From: an uncultured Paracoccaceae bacterium
GTDB lineage: Bacteria; Pseudomonadota; Alphaproteobacteria; Rhodobacterales; Rhodobacteraceae
Assembly (NCBI GenBank): GCA_951812305.1
Contig: CATOSB010000019.1
Span: forward strand, 1 to 64,000
Reading direction: 5' to 3'
Length of the DNA stretch: 64,000 nt
A program made the translations under genes and the position numbers. Below, one piece after another: positions 26,250 through 34,306 of the stretch; position 1 is the stretch's first letter, and each line of letters opens with the position of its first letter. Below the pieces are notes generated by a model that saw only the letters and a list, made by a program, of their open reading frames with translations, had not been told where the DNA came from and made no database searches.

Positions 26250-27104
26250 TCAGTTTGTCACTTTATTTTCAAGCGCGCGAAGCGAACGCACAGCTGCCTC
26301 GAAATGTTGCGGATGAGTGTCAACGGCTTCTCTTAACAAACCCTTACCAATCGACACGTCGCCCTGTTTGACCGCTGCCAATCCAAGTGTGTGCAACAGT
26401 TGTGCACGTTCGACTTGCGTCATTGGCACGACTGGCAATTCATACTTCCGCTGCGCACCACGGGCCAGCGTCAGGTTATTTTTCGCCGTGAACAGCTTTT
26501 GGTCATACGTGATTGCTTCTGCGAAAAGACGTTCCGCATCGGCATAATCACCACGCGTCAGCTTGGAGTAGCCCCAATTGTTCAACACACCTGATGGCTT
26601 TGTGGTCAAGCCAACTGCCGTCTCATAAAACGAATCTGCGTTTTTCCATTCACGGTTGGAATCCGCGACCATCGCTTCAAGCCGATAGCGTTTGTAAGTC
26701 TCAAATGTCGGCGGGATCTGATCAAGCTCTGCTTCGGCTGCATCCCAATCGCCATTACGGATCAGAGCGTCAGCATAGTCGACGCGGTCGTCGCCCGTGG
26801 ACTCTTCATGCGCCACAACCTTCTTCCAGGCCGGAACCGCCTCGCTTACGCGTTTTGCGCGAACCAGCGACTTTGCCAGACCACGCTGAAACTCGATCCG
26901 CTTCGGCTCACTCCTTGACGCCCGCTTAAAGTAATCGACCGCTTCATTCGGGTCGGCGACCGTCAGCATGATGTCATTCAAGTTAGTCTCGTCGATGACG
27001 TTTACGCCTTTCAGCGCGCGGTCAACATCCGCTGACCCGCCCTTTTCACATGCCGCAACGAACAAAGTGCTGCCGACACACAGCAATCCAATGATATGGC
27101 GCAT
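26250..27104 (-). CDS. TPR lipoprotein of the tad (Flp pilus) locus
   Basis: A 284-residue protein from ATG 27104, where a lipoprotein signal MRHIIGLLCVGSTLFVAAC begins (lipobox FVAAC, Cys19 lipidated) and a GCAGGA-type ribosome site lies upstream. The rest is tetratricopeptide repeats, for example YFKRASRSEPKRIEFQRGLAKSL and VLNNWGYSKLTRGDYADAERLF. Such proteins sit next to tadD and are thought to help assemble the Flp secretion channel. It follows another TPR lipoprotein with a gap of about 40 bp. IS66 copy 6 cuts the operon just downstream. Confidence 0.82.
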   Translation of the reverse strand: MRHIIGLLCVGSTLFVAACEKGGSADVDRALKGVNVIDETNLNDIMLTVADPNEAVDYFKRASRSEPKRIEFQRGLAKSLVRAKRVSEAVPAWKKVVAHEESTGDDRVDYADALIRNGDWDAAEAELDQIPPTFETYKRYRLEAMVADSNREWKNADSFYETAVGLTTKPSGVLNNWGYSKLTRGDYADAERLFAEAITYDQKLFTAKNNLTLARGAQRKYELPVVPMTQVERAQLLHTLGLAAVKQGDVSIGKGLLREAVDTHPQHFEAAVRSLRALENKVTN

Positions 27105-27145
27105 TTTCCTGCGTCCCTTACTGCTCTGCCTCTCGCCCTTTGTTT

Positions 27146-27718
27146 TCATGGTGTGGCCAGCAGGCGGTATTCACCACCTCCACGCCGCACCAGGGCGAAT
27201 GTGTTATTGTTATCCACATCATACGCAGGATTTTCGAGTTTTGCGAGGCTTAACCTCAAATTCTCGCGTATCTGTGGGCTATTTCCCCCATCCAAGGCGA
27301 AAGCCGTCTGGAAAATCCGGCTGGCTTCGCCAATTTCACCCTGCTCCATCAGCACAACACCAAGGTTGTTCCAGGCTGGCGCAAAGGTTTCGTCTTTCTT
27401 GACCGCGCGGCGCAACAGCTCTTCGGCCTGTCCCAGCCGCCCCAGCTTCAGGTTGGCCGAACCCAATGCCGACAACACATCGACGGTCAACCCCTGTGAA
27501 CCAGCGGCACGGTAATACGATTTCAGCGCAAGTTCGTATTCGCCCGATGACATCAAACGATGCCCAACGGTCAAACCGTCCACAGAGTCCTGTCTGGTGT
27601 TATAGCCCGGCGCGTATTTTCGATCTGCATCGACAGACAAACCGCCCGAACACGCGGTCAGCGCAACCAATGCGCAAAAGGCGCAAACGCGCCTGATCTG
27701 CCCCAACATCGTCAACAA
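27146..27718 (-). CDS. TadD-like TPR lipoprotein
   Basis: A 190-residue protein with a lipoprotein signal (RRVCAFCALVALTAC, lipidated Cys about 23) and TPR units including SSGEYELALKSYYRAAG, VDVLSALGSANLKLGRLGQAEELLRRAV and APAWNNLGVVLMEQGEIGEASRIF. Length and layout match TadD, a pilotin-like factor of the tad secretion system. It is the first of the tad remnants here; the rest of the tad genes (ATPase, secretin, TadB/C) are not in the window. Confidence 0.8.
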   Translation of the reverse strand: MLTMLGQIRRVCAFCALVALTACSGGLSVDADRKYAPGYNTRQDSVDGLTVGHRLMSSGEYELALKSYYRAAGSQGLTVDVLSALGSANLKLGRLGQAEELLRRAVKKDETFAPAWNNLGVVLMEQGEIGEASRIFQTAFALDGGNSPQIRENLRLSLAKLENPAYDVDNNNTFALVRRGGGEYRLLATP

Positions 27719-27874
27719 GTGTGAAACCTGCGTTTCTTTTTTTTCTGCTCGTTTTCAGGCACGCTAGGTGATTTTTGCGATTGCGCAAAGCCCTTTGTGG
27801 ATAGTTTCAGGCCACAATGGCATTTTCAGCACGTTTGCTTGACAAGTCGCGGCAAGGGCGCAACAGACCCGCCC

Positions 27875-28252
27875 ATGCTGTCGACCCTTCTCTCTGTCGC
27901 GCTTGGCGGTGCCATCGGTGCATCCGGCCGATTTCTGGTCGGACAAGCCGCGTTGCGTATTTTGGGGCCTACGTTTCCCTGGGGGACGCTTTTGGTGAAT
28001 GCGGTGGGGTCCTTCGCAATGGGCGTTCTTGTCGTGCTTCTTACGCAATCCGGAAACGAACGGCTAAATCCGTTCCTGCTGACGGGGGTTCTTGGCGGGT
28101 TCACAACTTTTTCGGCCTTCTCGCTGGATGCCGTTACACTTTATGAGCGCGGACAGGCGACTTTGGCGGGTGGCTACGTTCTAGCGTCGGTTTTCCTTTC
28201 CATTGGCGGGCTGGTGCTCGGGTTCTGGCTGGCGAGATCGTTGGCGGCATGA
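27875..28252 (+). CDS. crcB: CrcB/Fluc fluoride channel
   Basis: A 125-residue membrane protein with four membrane segments, GGAIGASGRFLVG near the N-terminus, PWGTLLVNAVGSFAMG, and the fluoride-pore signature TGVLGGFTTFSAFSLD (about residues 74-89). It exports fluoride as a dual-topology dimer. ATG 27875 gives the family N-terminus; an upstream in-frame start at 27797 adds a non-conserved stretch. Its stop overlaps the start of the pseudouridine synthase (ATGA at 28249). I did not find a fluoride riboswitch upstream. Confidence 0.93.
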   Translation: MLSTLLSVALGGAIGASGRFLVGQAALRILGPTFPWGTLLVNAVGSFAMGVLVVLLTQSGNERLNPFLLTGVLGGFTTFSAFSLDAVTLYERGQATLAGGYVLASVFLSIGGLVLGFWLARSLAA

Positions 28253-29304
28253 GCGGCGTTCAGACAATAACGGTTTCAGAAGACGAACCGGAACAACGGC
28301 TTGATCGCTGGTTCCGTCGACAATTCCCGGACGTCGGTCAGGGTCGTATCGAAAAGATGTGCCGAAAGGGCGAAATCCGCGTTGACGGCGGCAGGGTAAA
28401 AGCAGCGACGCGTATTGTACCGGGTCAGTCCGTGCGGGTGCCGCCACTACAAGAATACCGACGTAATACCGACGTAATACCGACGCAATACAGCCCCCCG
28501 ATCAGCGACGCTGATACCAAGTTGATTCAGGGTGCGGTTCTCTATCGCGACGACCACCTGATTGCGCTGAACAAACCTGCCGGAATCCCCTCCCAAGGCG
28601 GCAGCAAACAGACCCGCCACATCGATAGGCTTTCCGAAGCTTTGCGATTTGGGTTTGAAGACAAGCCCCGCCTCGTACACAGGCTCGACAAGGACACATC
28701 CGGCGTGCTTCTGCTCGCCCGTACCCGCGCCAGCGCCAGCGCGCTGACAAAGACATTTCGCGACCGCGACACGCGGAAAATCTATTGGGCGGCAGTCGCG
28801 GGCAGCCCGAATCCACCAATGGGAACAATCCGTTACGGCCTTGTGAAGGCGCTGGGTCACGGAAAAGGTGGCGAAGGCGAAAAGATGCTGTGCCTGCACC
28901 CGAAAGACGTCGATACGACCGATGGCGCAAAACACGCAACAACCGACTATGCAGTAATATCGACGCTCGCCAAACGGACCGCGTGGGTCGCCTTGGTGCC
29001 AATCACCGGGCGCACCCACCAGCTGCGCGCCCACATGGCCGAAATCGGGCATCCGATTGTCGGTGATGGAAAATATGGCGGGTCCGGGCAGGAAAACCAT
29101 GGTGATGGCTGGGGCGCTCAGCTGGGCGGCGAGATCAGCCGCAAACTTCACCTGCATGCCCGCAGCCTGACGATCACCCACCCTGTCACGGGGGGTCGCA
29201 TGACATTCACCGCGCCGCTGCCGGAACATATGGCAAATACGTGGTCCATATTTGACTGGCAGATCGTTGACGCCCCCGCAGACCCGTTTGAAGAAGTGCT
29301 ATGA
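28249..29304 (+). CDS. RluC/RluD-type 23S rRNA pseudouridine synthase
   Basis: A 351-residue protein. The N-terminal S4 RNA-binding domain (QRLDRWFRRQFPDVGQGRIEKMCRKGEIRVDG, about residues 16-48) is followed by the catalytic domain with HRLDKDTSGVLLLART (catalytic Asp near residue 147) and TGRTHQLRAHMAEIGHPIVGDGKYG. It converts uridine to pseudouridine in rRNA; closest by architecture to RluC. An 11-bp repeat (28454-28491) encodes the linker between the domains. It is translationally coupled to crcB upstream and to the ATP12 gene downstream. Confidence 0.93.
   Translation: MSGVQTITVSEDEPEQRLDRWFRRQFPDVGQGRIEKMCRKGEIRVDGGRVKAATRIVPGQSVRVPPLQEYRRNTDVIPTQYSPPISDADTKLIQGAVLYRDDHLIALNKPAGIPSQGGSKQTRHIDRLSEALRFGFEDKPRLVHRLDKDTSGVLLLARTRASASALTKTFRDRDTRKIYWAAVAGSPNPPMGTIRYGLVKALGHGKGGEGEKMLCLHPKDVDTTDGAKHATTDYAVISTLAKRTAWVALVPITGRTHQLRAHMAEIGHPIVGDGKYGGSGQENHGDGWGAQLGGEISRKLHLHARSLTITHPVTGGRMTFTAPLPEHMANTWSIFDWQIVDAPADPFEEVL
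28454..28491. repeat. Tandem 11-bp repeat inside rluC
   Basis: AATACCGACGT occurs twice exactly, once with a single change, then a partial unit. Three units are 33 bp, so the reading frame is kept. It falls in the poorly conserved linker between the S4 and catalytic domains. The same unit, inverted, occurs at 15532-15553. Confidence 0.75.
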
Positions 29305-30032
29305 GCTGTTGGTCAACAAAACGGTTCTGGAAATCCGCCAAGGCAGAAGCGGTAGATGGCGGCTTCACCGTGTTGTTGGACAACCGGAAAGTAAAGACGC
29401 CCGCCAAGGCCGAGTTTCTTTTGCCATCCCTGGAACTGGCCAGCGCCGCCGCGTCGGAGTGGAACCGGCAAGAAGACGCGGTTGATCCCACGACGATGCC
29501 AATAACGCGCGCTGCCAACGCCGCAATCGACAAGGTCAGCGTCCAGTTCGACGAGGTCGCTGCAATGCTGGCCGAATACGGCGACAGCGATCTGACGTGC
29601 TATCGCGCCGAGACGCCAGAAGAGCTGGTCCAACTTCAGGCCCGGGCGTGGGATCCACTTCTCAATTGGGCCGACAAACAATTTTCTGCCCGACTGATTC
29701 CCGTGCAAGGTGTCGTGCACATTCCGCAACCTGAGGACGCATTAACCAAGCTTTCTGCGCCGCTAACGAAAATGTCGGTTTTCGAACTTACCGCAATGCA
29801 TGACCTCGTCAGCCTAACCGGTTCGCTGGTAATCGGGTTGGCAACAGAAGCAGATGCTTTTGCTCCAGAGACCCTTTGGCAAAACTCAAGAATAGACGAA
29901 GATTGGCAGATATCGTTGTGGGGCGAAGATGAAGAGGCAAATCTAGCGGCCCAGGCCAAGAAGGCAGCCTTTTTTGACGCAGTCCGATTCTTGGAACTTA
30001 CGCGGGGGAAAGCCAAATTCGTTAGCCAGTAA
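29301..30032 (+). CDS. ATP12 family F1-ATPase assembly chaperone
   Basis: A 243-residue protein of the ATP12 family, which in mitochondria chaperones the F1 alpha subunit. Family features are the N-terminal KRFWKSAKAE, LDNRKVKTPAKAEFLLPS, the MPITRAANAAIDKV stretch, DSDLTCYRAETPEELVQLQARAWDPLLNWA, and a C-terminal WQISLWGEDEEA. It is common in alphaproteobacteria in this very gene order. Its start overlaps the stop of the upstream synthase gene. An IS630 is inserted about 110 bp downstream. Confidence 0.92.
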   Translation: MSCWSTKRFWKSAKAEAVDGGFTVLLDNRKVKTPAKAEFLLPSLELASAAASEWNRQEDAVDPTTMPITRAANAAIDKVSVQFDEVAAMLAEYGDSDLTCYRAETPEELVQLQARAWDPLLNWADKQFSARLIPVQGVVHIPQPEDALTKLSAPLTKMSVFELTAMHDLVSLTGSLVIGLATEADAFAPETLWQNSRIDEDWQISLWGEDEEANLAAQAKKAAFFDAVRFLELTRGKAKFVSQ

Positions 30033-30141
30033 GACCGGCCCACGCAACCCTTTTTTTCCTGCGAAAACACATTGTTTATGACCTATCCGGGCTTGACCTT
30101 TTCAAACAGTTTTGCCCAGTATCTCCAATGTCGGGGGGCTA

Positions 30142-31190
30142 GAGCGTCGTCCATCTAATCTGCAACATATCCGGCAGCTTTGAAGAGGTTTCGGCACTCG
30201 GTTGGCGGGAAGAGGTCGCAGGTTTGGGCGACGGATTGGAAAAGGGCGTCGAAGGTGCGGGCCTTGAGCCGACGCAGGTGTGCCTTGAGTTTCGAGTACG
30301 CCATTTCGATCGGGTTGAGATCGGGCGAATACGGCGGCAGGAAGAGCAGCCAGCTGCCTTGCGACTTCAGCAGTTCCTGCGCATTGGCCGATTTGTGCGA
30401 TGACAGGTTGTCGGCGATCACCACATCGCCCGGCTGCAACGTTGGAGCCAGCTGGGTCTCGATGTAGAGGTCGAACGCGGCGCGGTTCATGGGGCCGTCC
30501 AGCACCCAGGGGGCGCTGAGTTCGTCGATCCGCAGGCCCGCGATGAAGGTCTGGGTGCGCCAGTGGCCGAAGGGCGCGTCGGCTTCCAGCCGGGTGCCGC
30601 GTGGGGATCGACCACGAAGCCGTGTCATCTTGGTCGTGACAGCTGTTTCGTCGATAAAAACCAGCCGGTGCGGCTCAAGGCGCATCCTCGGCATCCGGCG
30701 GTGCTGCCACTCGTACCTGGCAGCGCGCACCCGTTTGCGCAGCCGCTCCGTCGCGATCAGGGATTTTTTTATATGTGAACCCAAGACGATGGATCAGATA
30801 ACGCGAGAGCATCGCCGGTGTCGCGGTGAGGGCATGTTCCTGTTTCAGCACCTCGGCCAGTTCCGGCATAGTGATATCCGGCTCGGCTTCCACGCGTGTC
30901 TTAAGCCAGTTTGAGACCACATCCAGCTTGCTGCGCCGAGGGCGGCCTTGAGGCGCAGCTCTCACCCCACCCGTTCGCCTCTTACGTTGCATGATCCGCA
31001 CCGCGCTGGCAGCTGATATCCGTAAACGCCGCGCAGCCTCATGGCAGGAAAGGCCGTCATCAACCAAAGCGACGACACGTTCCCGAATATCCAGTGATAG
31101 CGATTTGCCCATGATCCACCTCCACATATGGTGAATCACAAAACCTGCCACGTGGGAATCCCATCGATTCAGATTTCAAGGACGACGCTC
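30142..31190 (-). mobile_element. IS630-family element 'a', copy 2 (1049 bp)
   Basis: Intact, with GAGCGTCGTCC tips and duplicated TA at 30140-30141 and 31191-31192. It lies between the ATP12 gene and aapJ, ending about 86 bp before the aapJ start, so it may affect aapJ transcription. Confidence 0.95.
30155..31112 (-). CDS. IS630 'a' transposase, two frames joined by -1 frameshift
   Basis: Frame one runs from ATG 31112 (MGKSLSLDIRERV, with a GGAGGT ribosome site) and carries the HTH region. Frame two (30155-30784) carries the DDE catalytic domain: VFIDETAVTT, VIADNLSSHKS and LPPYSPDLNPIEMAYSKLK. They overlap at an A7 run (30764-30770 on the plus strand as T7). A -1 shift there joins GFTYKK to SLIATERL and gives one protein of about 317 residues. 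Programmed frameshifting on A-runs is known in the IS630 family. Confidence 0.88.
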
Positions 31191-31276
31191 TAGACCTTCA
31201 CATAACACATGACTCTGCCAATCGGTTCGGCGGCAAGGCCAATTGAATCGTGCGGCACATCAGGAAGAGGTAATCC

Positions 31277-32296
31277 ATGAAAAAATCCGTATTTATCGGC
31301 GCACTGACCGTTGCCGGTCTTGCCGCTGTGGCGGCAAGCGCTGGTACGCTGGACGATGTTAAGGCACGCGGCAAGTTGCTGTGTGGCGTGTCGACCGGTG
31401 TTCCAGGCTTCGAAGCGCCAAACGCAGAAGGCGAGTGGCAAGGTTTTGACGTTGACGTCTGCCGTGCCGTTGCAGCCGCTGTTCTGAGCGACAGCAAAGC
31501 CGTAGAGTTCATCCCAACCACCGGTAAGACGCGCTTTACCGCGCTGGCATCCGGCGAAGTTGACATGTTGAGCCGCGTCACCACCTGGACGTTCAGCCGT
31601 GACGTTGACCTGAAGTTCACCTTCCTTGGCGTGAACTACTATGACGGTCAGGGCTTTATGGTTCCAAAGGATCTTGGCGTTTCTTCGGCAACCGAACTTG
31701 ATGGCGCAACAGTCTGCATCCAGACCGGTACCACCACCGAACTGAACCTTGCTGACTATTTCCGCGTCAACGGCATGAGCTATGAGCCTGTGCCGATTGA
31801 AACCCAATCGGAAGCGCAGCAGCAGTACCTTGCAGGTGCTTGCGACGTTTACACCACTGACTCTTCGGCTCTGGCATCGGTTCGTTCGTCGTTTTCTGAC
31901 GCTTCGGCACACACCATCCTGCCCGAGATCATCTCGAAAGAGCCTCTCGGCCCGCTCGTGCGCCACGGCGACGACGAATGGGGTGATGTTGTTCGCTGGT
32001 CGCTCAACACGCTCATCGCGGCGGAAGAACTGGGTATCACTTCGGCAAACGTGGGCGATATGTCCGCTGCAGCCGGCGACAACCCGGAAGTCAACCGTAT
32101 GCTCGGCACCGAGGGCAACCTGGGTGAGATGCTTGGCCTCGACAATGCGTTCGCGGTTCGCATCATTTCGGCCGTCGGCAACTACGGCGAAAGCTTTGAG
32201 CGTAACATCGGCGCATCCACACCGATCGGACTGGCCCGTGGCTTGAACGCTCAGTGGACCGAAGGTGGCCTCATCTACTCGCCGCCGTTCCGGTAA
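31277..32296 (+). CDS. aapJ: General L-amino-acid ABC transporter, substrate-binding protein
   Basis: A 339-residue periplasmic binding protein. The signal peptide is MKKSVFIGALTVAGLAAVAASA. The mature part begins GTLDDVKARGKLLCGVSTGVPGF, with the SBP-3 family patch VDVCRAVAAAV and FTALASGEVDML, and TVCIQTGTTTELNLADYF. It captures a broad range of amino acids for AapQMP. An AAGAGG ribosome site precedes ATG 31277. A strong hairpin follows the stop, as is usual where the binding protein is made in excess. Confidence 0.93.
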   Translation: MKKSVFIGALTVAGLAAVAASAGTLDDVKARGKLLCGVSTGVPGFEAPNAEGEWQGFDVDVCRAVAAAVLSDSKAVEFIPTTGKTRFTALASGEVDMLSRVTTWTFSRDVDLKFTFLGVNYYDGQGFMVPKDLGVSSATELDGATVCIQTGTTTELNLADYFRVNGMSYEPVPIETQSEAQQQYLAGACDVYTTDSSALASVRSSFSDASAHTILPEIISKEPLGPLVRHGDDEWGDVVRWSLNTLIAAEELGITSANVGDMSAAAGDNPEVNRMLGTEGNLGEMLGLDNAFAVRIISAVGNYGESFERNIGASTPIGLARGLNAQWTEGGLIYSPPFR

Positions 32297-32306
32297 GAAA
32301 GACTTC

Positions 32307-32335
32307 AAAAGGGCGCGGACATTCCGCGCCCTTTT
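32307..32335 (+). terminator. Attenuator hairpin between aapJ and aapQ
   Basis: AAAAGGGCGCGG and CCGCGCCCTTTT form a 12-bp stem with a 5-base loop, followed by T-rich sequence. Partial termination here would keep AapJ more abundant than the membrane subunits. Confidence 0.85.
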
Positions 32336-32406
32336 CCTATCCACCGCAGCGGATACCCGGGAGCCGTATGCGAAAACAATAAACCCGGGAAACGACAGGG
32401 AATAAC

Positions 32407-33795
32407 ATGACCACACTCACCGATCCTCCCAAGGAGACGTTTCGGCTGAGCATGTTGATCTACGACACCCGGTATCGTTCGATGACGATCCAGGTTGTCG
32501 CCTTGATGGGCTTCATGCTTGCCGCCGCGTGGTTGGTTAACAACACGCTGACCAACCTCGCCAATCTGGGGAAACCAATTGATTTTGGCTTTTTCCGTGA
32601 CCCGGCAAGTTACGATATTAACCAGCGTCTGCTGGACTACACCAGCCGTGACACACATTTCCGTGCGTCGATCGTCGGGTTGCTGAATACGCTTGTTATC
32701 GCATTCCTTGGCTGCATAGCCGCGACCGTTATCGGCGTGATCGTCGGCGTATTGCGCCTGTCAAAGAACTGGCTGATCGCCCGTTTGATGACGATCTATG
32801 TCGAGATGTTCCGCAACGTTCCGGTCCTTTTGTGGATCGTACTCGCAATGGCGGTCCTGATCGAGAGCCTTCCCGCACCACGCGCGTTCAGAGGTGATGA
32901 TGCGACGGCTTCGATGAAGGTCTTCGACACCGTTGCAATCACCAATCGCGGTGTGTTCATTCCCGAAGTGATCTTTGGGCGCGACATTCGCGACGACAAG
33001 GGTGGTTTTCTGGAAGAAGCGACAGGCTGGCGAACCGGGCTTGGCGATTTCGCCGTCGGCGCAAGCGCCGACAATCCAGCCTGTGAAAGCTATTTTGCCA
33101 CCGACGGTATTGATGCCGGTGATCCTGCCACGGGATGTGGCATGTTCCAGATCAGCCTTGATCTGATCGTCATTCTGATCGTTTTATTTGCCGGTTTGTA
33201 CGTCTCAGGTATCATCAAACGCCGTGCCGACAGAATACAGGAACAGACGGGCGATCGCCCGACTGTGTGGTATCTGCGTCTTGGCGTTGTACTTGTCCCA
33301 TTGGCGATCACGCTTTGGGCCTTGGGAACATTCCTTGCCTATCCAGAGCTCAAGGGCTTCAACTTTACGGGCGGTACGCATCTGCGTAATTCGCTGATCG
33401 CACTATGGCTTGCCTTGTCGCTTTACACTGCGGCGTTCATCGCCGAGATCGTGCGTGGTGGCATCCTCGCCATCTCGAAGGGCCAGACGGAAGCCGCCGG
33501 GGCACTGGGTATTCGTCCTAACCGGATCATGTCGCTTGTGGTACTTCCACAAGCGCTGCGGGTCATCATCCCACCGCTGATCTCAAATTACCTGAACCTG
33601 ACCAAGAACTCGTCGCTGGCGATTGCTGTGGGCTACATGGACATTACCGGCACACTTGGCGGGATCACCATGAACCAGACAGGCCGGGAACTGGAATGCA
33701 TCCTGATCCTTATGCTGATCTACCTGGCGATCTCCTTAAGCATTTCGGCGGTGATGAACTGGTACAACAACCGCGTCAAATTGGTGGAGAGATAA
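32407..33795 (+). CDS. aapQ: General L-amino-acid ABC transporter permease
   Basis: A 462-residue inner-membrane permease. Hydrophobic segments occur at the N-terminus (VVALMGFMLAAAWLV), around NTLVIAFLGCIAATVIGVIVGVL, after a long loop (VILIVLFAGLYVSG) and in the C-terminal half. The EAA loop that contacts the ATPase is EAAGALGIRPNRIMSLVVLPQA. The long insert between the first permease segments is characteristic of AapQ. The next gene, aapM, starts 1 bp after the stop but is cut off by an IS3 element. Confidence 0.93.
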   Translation: MTTLTDPPKETFRLSMLIYDTRYRSMTIQVVALMGFMLAAAWLVNNTLTNLANLGKPIDFGFFRDPASYDINQRLLDYTSRDTHFRASIVGLLNTLVIAFLGCIAATVIGVIVGVLRLSKNWLIARLMTIYVEMFRNVPVLLWIVLAMAVLIESLPAPRAFRGDDATASMKVFDTVAITNRGVFIPEVIFGRDIRDDKGGFLEEATGWRTGLGDFAVGASADNPACESYFATDGIDAGDPATGCGMFQISLDLIVILIVLFAGLYVSGIIKRRADRIQEQTGDRPTVWYLRLGVVLVPLAITLWALGTFLAYPELKGFNFTGGTHLRNSLIALWLALSLYTAAFIAEIVRGGILAISKGQTEAAGALGIRPNRIMSLVVLPQALRVIIPPLISNYLNLTKNSSLAIAVGYMDITGTLGGITMNQTGRELECILILMLIYLAISLSISAVMNWYNNRVKLVER

Positions 33796-33796
33796 G

Positions 33797-33816
33797 ATGA
33801 GCGATACATCCTTTGT
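33797..33816 (+). pseudogene. aapM: aapM, only the first codons remain
   Basis: ATG 33797 begins MSDTSF directly after aapQ, where aapM normally starts. After about seven codons the sequence enters the left end of an IS3-family element and soon stops. Nothing of the rest of aapM or of aapP is found on the far side, where phage genes begin. The transporter encoded here is therefore incomplete unless the missing genes are elsewhere. Confidence 0.75.
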
Positions 33817-33895
33817 TGTCTGACGTCAGCACTCGTTGGAGAGAATTGGTGATTTGAGCAACGGAGGATTTCTGGTTCATCGGAACTGATATGGA

Positions 33896-34276
33896 GTGAA
33901 GATGAGACAGAAATCCGGACAGTCGAAAGCCGCCGCTGACAAGGTGGTGAAAGGCATTCGCCGCAAAACCCGCAAGCATTACTCTGCCGAGGAGAAGATT
34001 CGTGTCGTTCTGGCCGGGCTGCGCGGTGAGGAAAGCATCGCCTCGCTGTGCCGCCAGGAGGGTATTTCCGAGAGCCTGTATTACAGCTGGTCGAAGGAGT
34101 TCCTTGAAGCTGGGAAACGTCGTTTAGCGGGAGACACGGCCCGTCAAGCCACATCACCCGAGGTGAAGGATTTGCGGTCTGAGTCTGCCGCACTCAAAGA
34201 GGTCGTGGCTGAACTCACCCTGGAGAACCGTCTGCTCAAAAAAAGCATGATCGCGGATGGGGAGGACGAGGAATGA
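33896..34276 (+). CDS. IS3-family transposase OrfA
   Basis: A 126-residue protein with an HTH domain (RKHYSAEEKIRVVLAGLRGEESIASLCRQEGISESLYYSW, about residues 25-65) and a leucine-zipper-like C-terminal helix (LKEVVAELTLENRLLKKSM). It binds the IS ends. Its stop overlaps the start of OrfB (ATGA at 34273), a usual coupling in this family. An in-frame start at 33902 is also possible. Confidence 0.88.
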   Translation: MKMRQKSGQSKAAADKVVKGIRRKTRKHYSAEEKIRVVLAGLRGEESIASLCRQEGISESLYYSWSKEFLEAGKRRLAGDTARQATSPEVKDLRSESAALKEVVAELTLENRLLKKSMIADGEDEE

Positions 34277-34306
34277 GATACCCAGCCTCTGAAAAACTGG
34301 AGATCA

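Noticed and set aside
27780..27874. Fluoride riboswitch before crcB
   Set aside because: I could not find the conserved core of the crcB motif in the short upstream region.
31190..32416. 408-codon minus-strand frame over aapJ
   Set aside because: Antisense shadow of a clear binding-protein gene; residue pattern is random-like.
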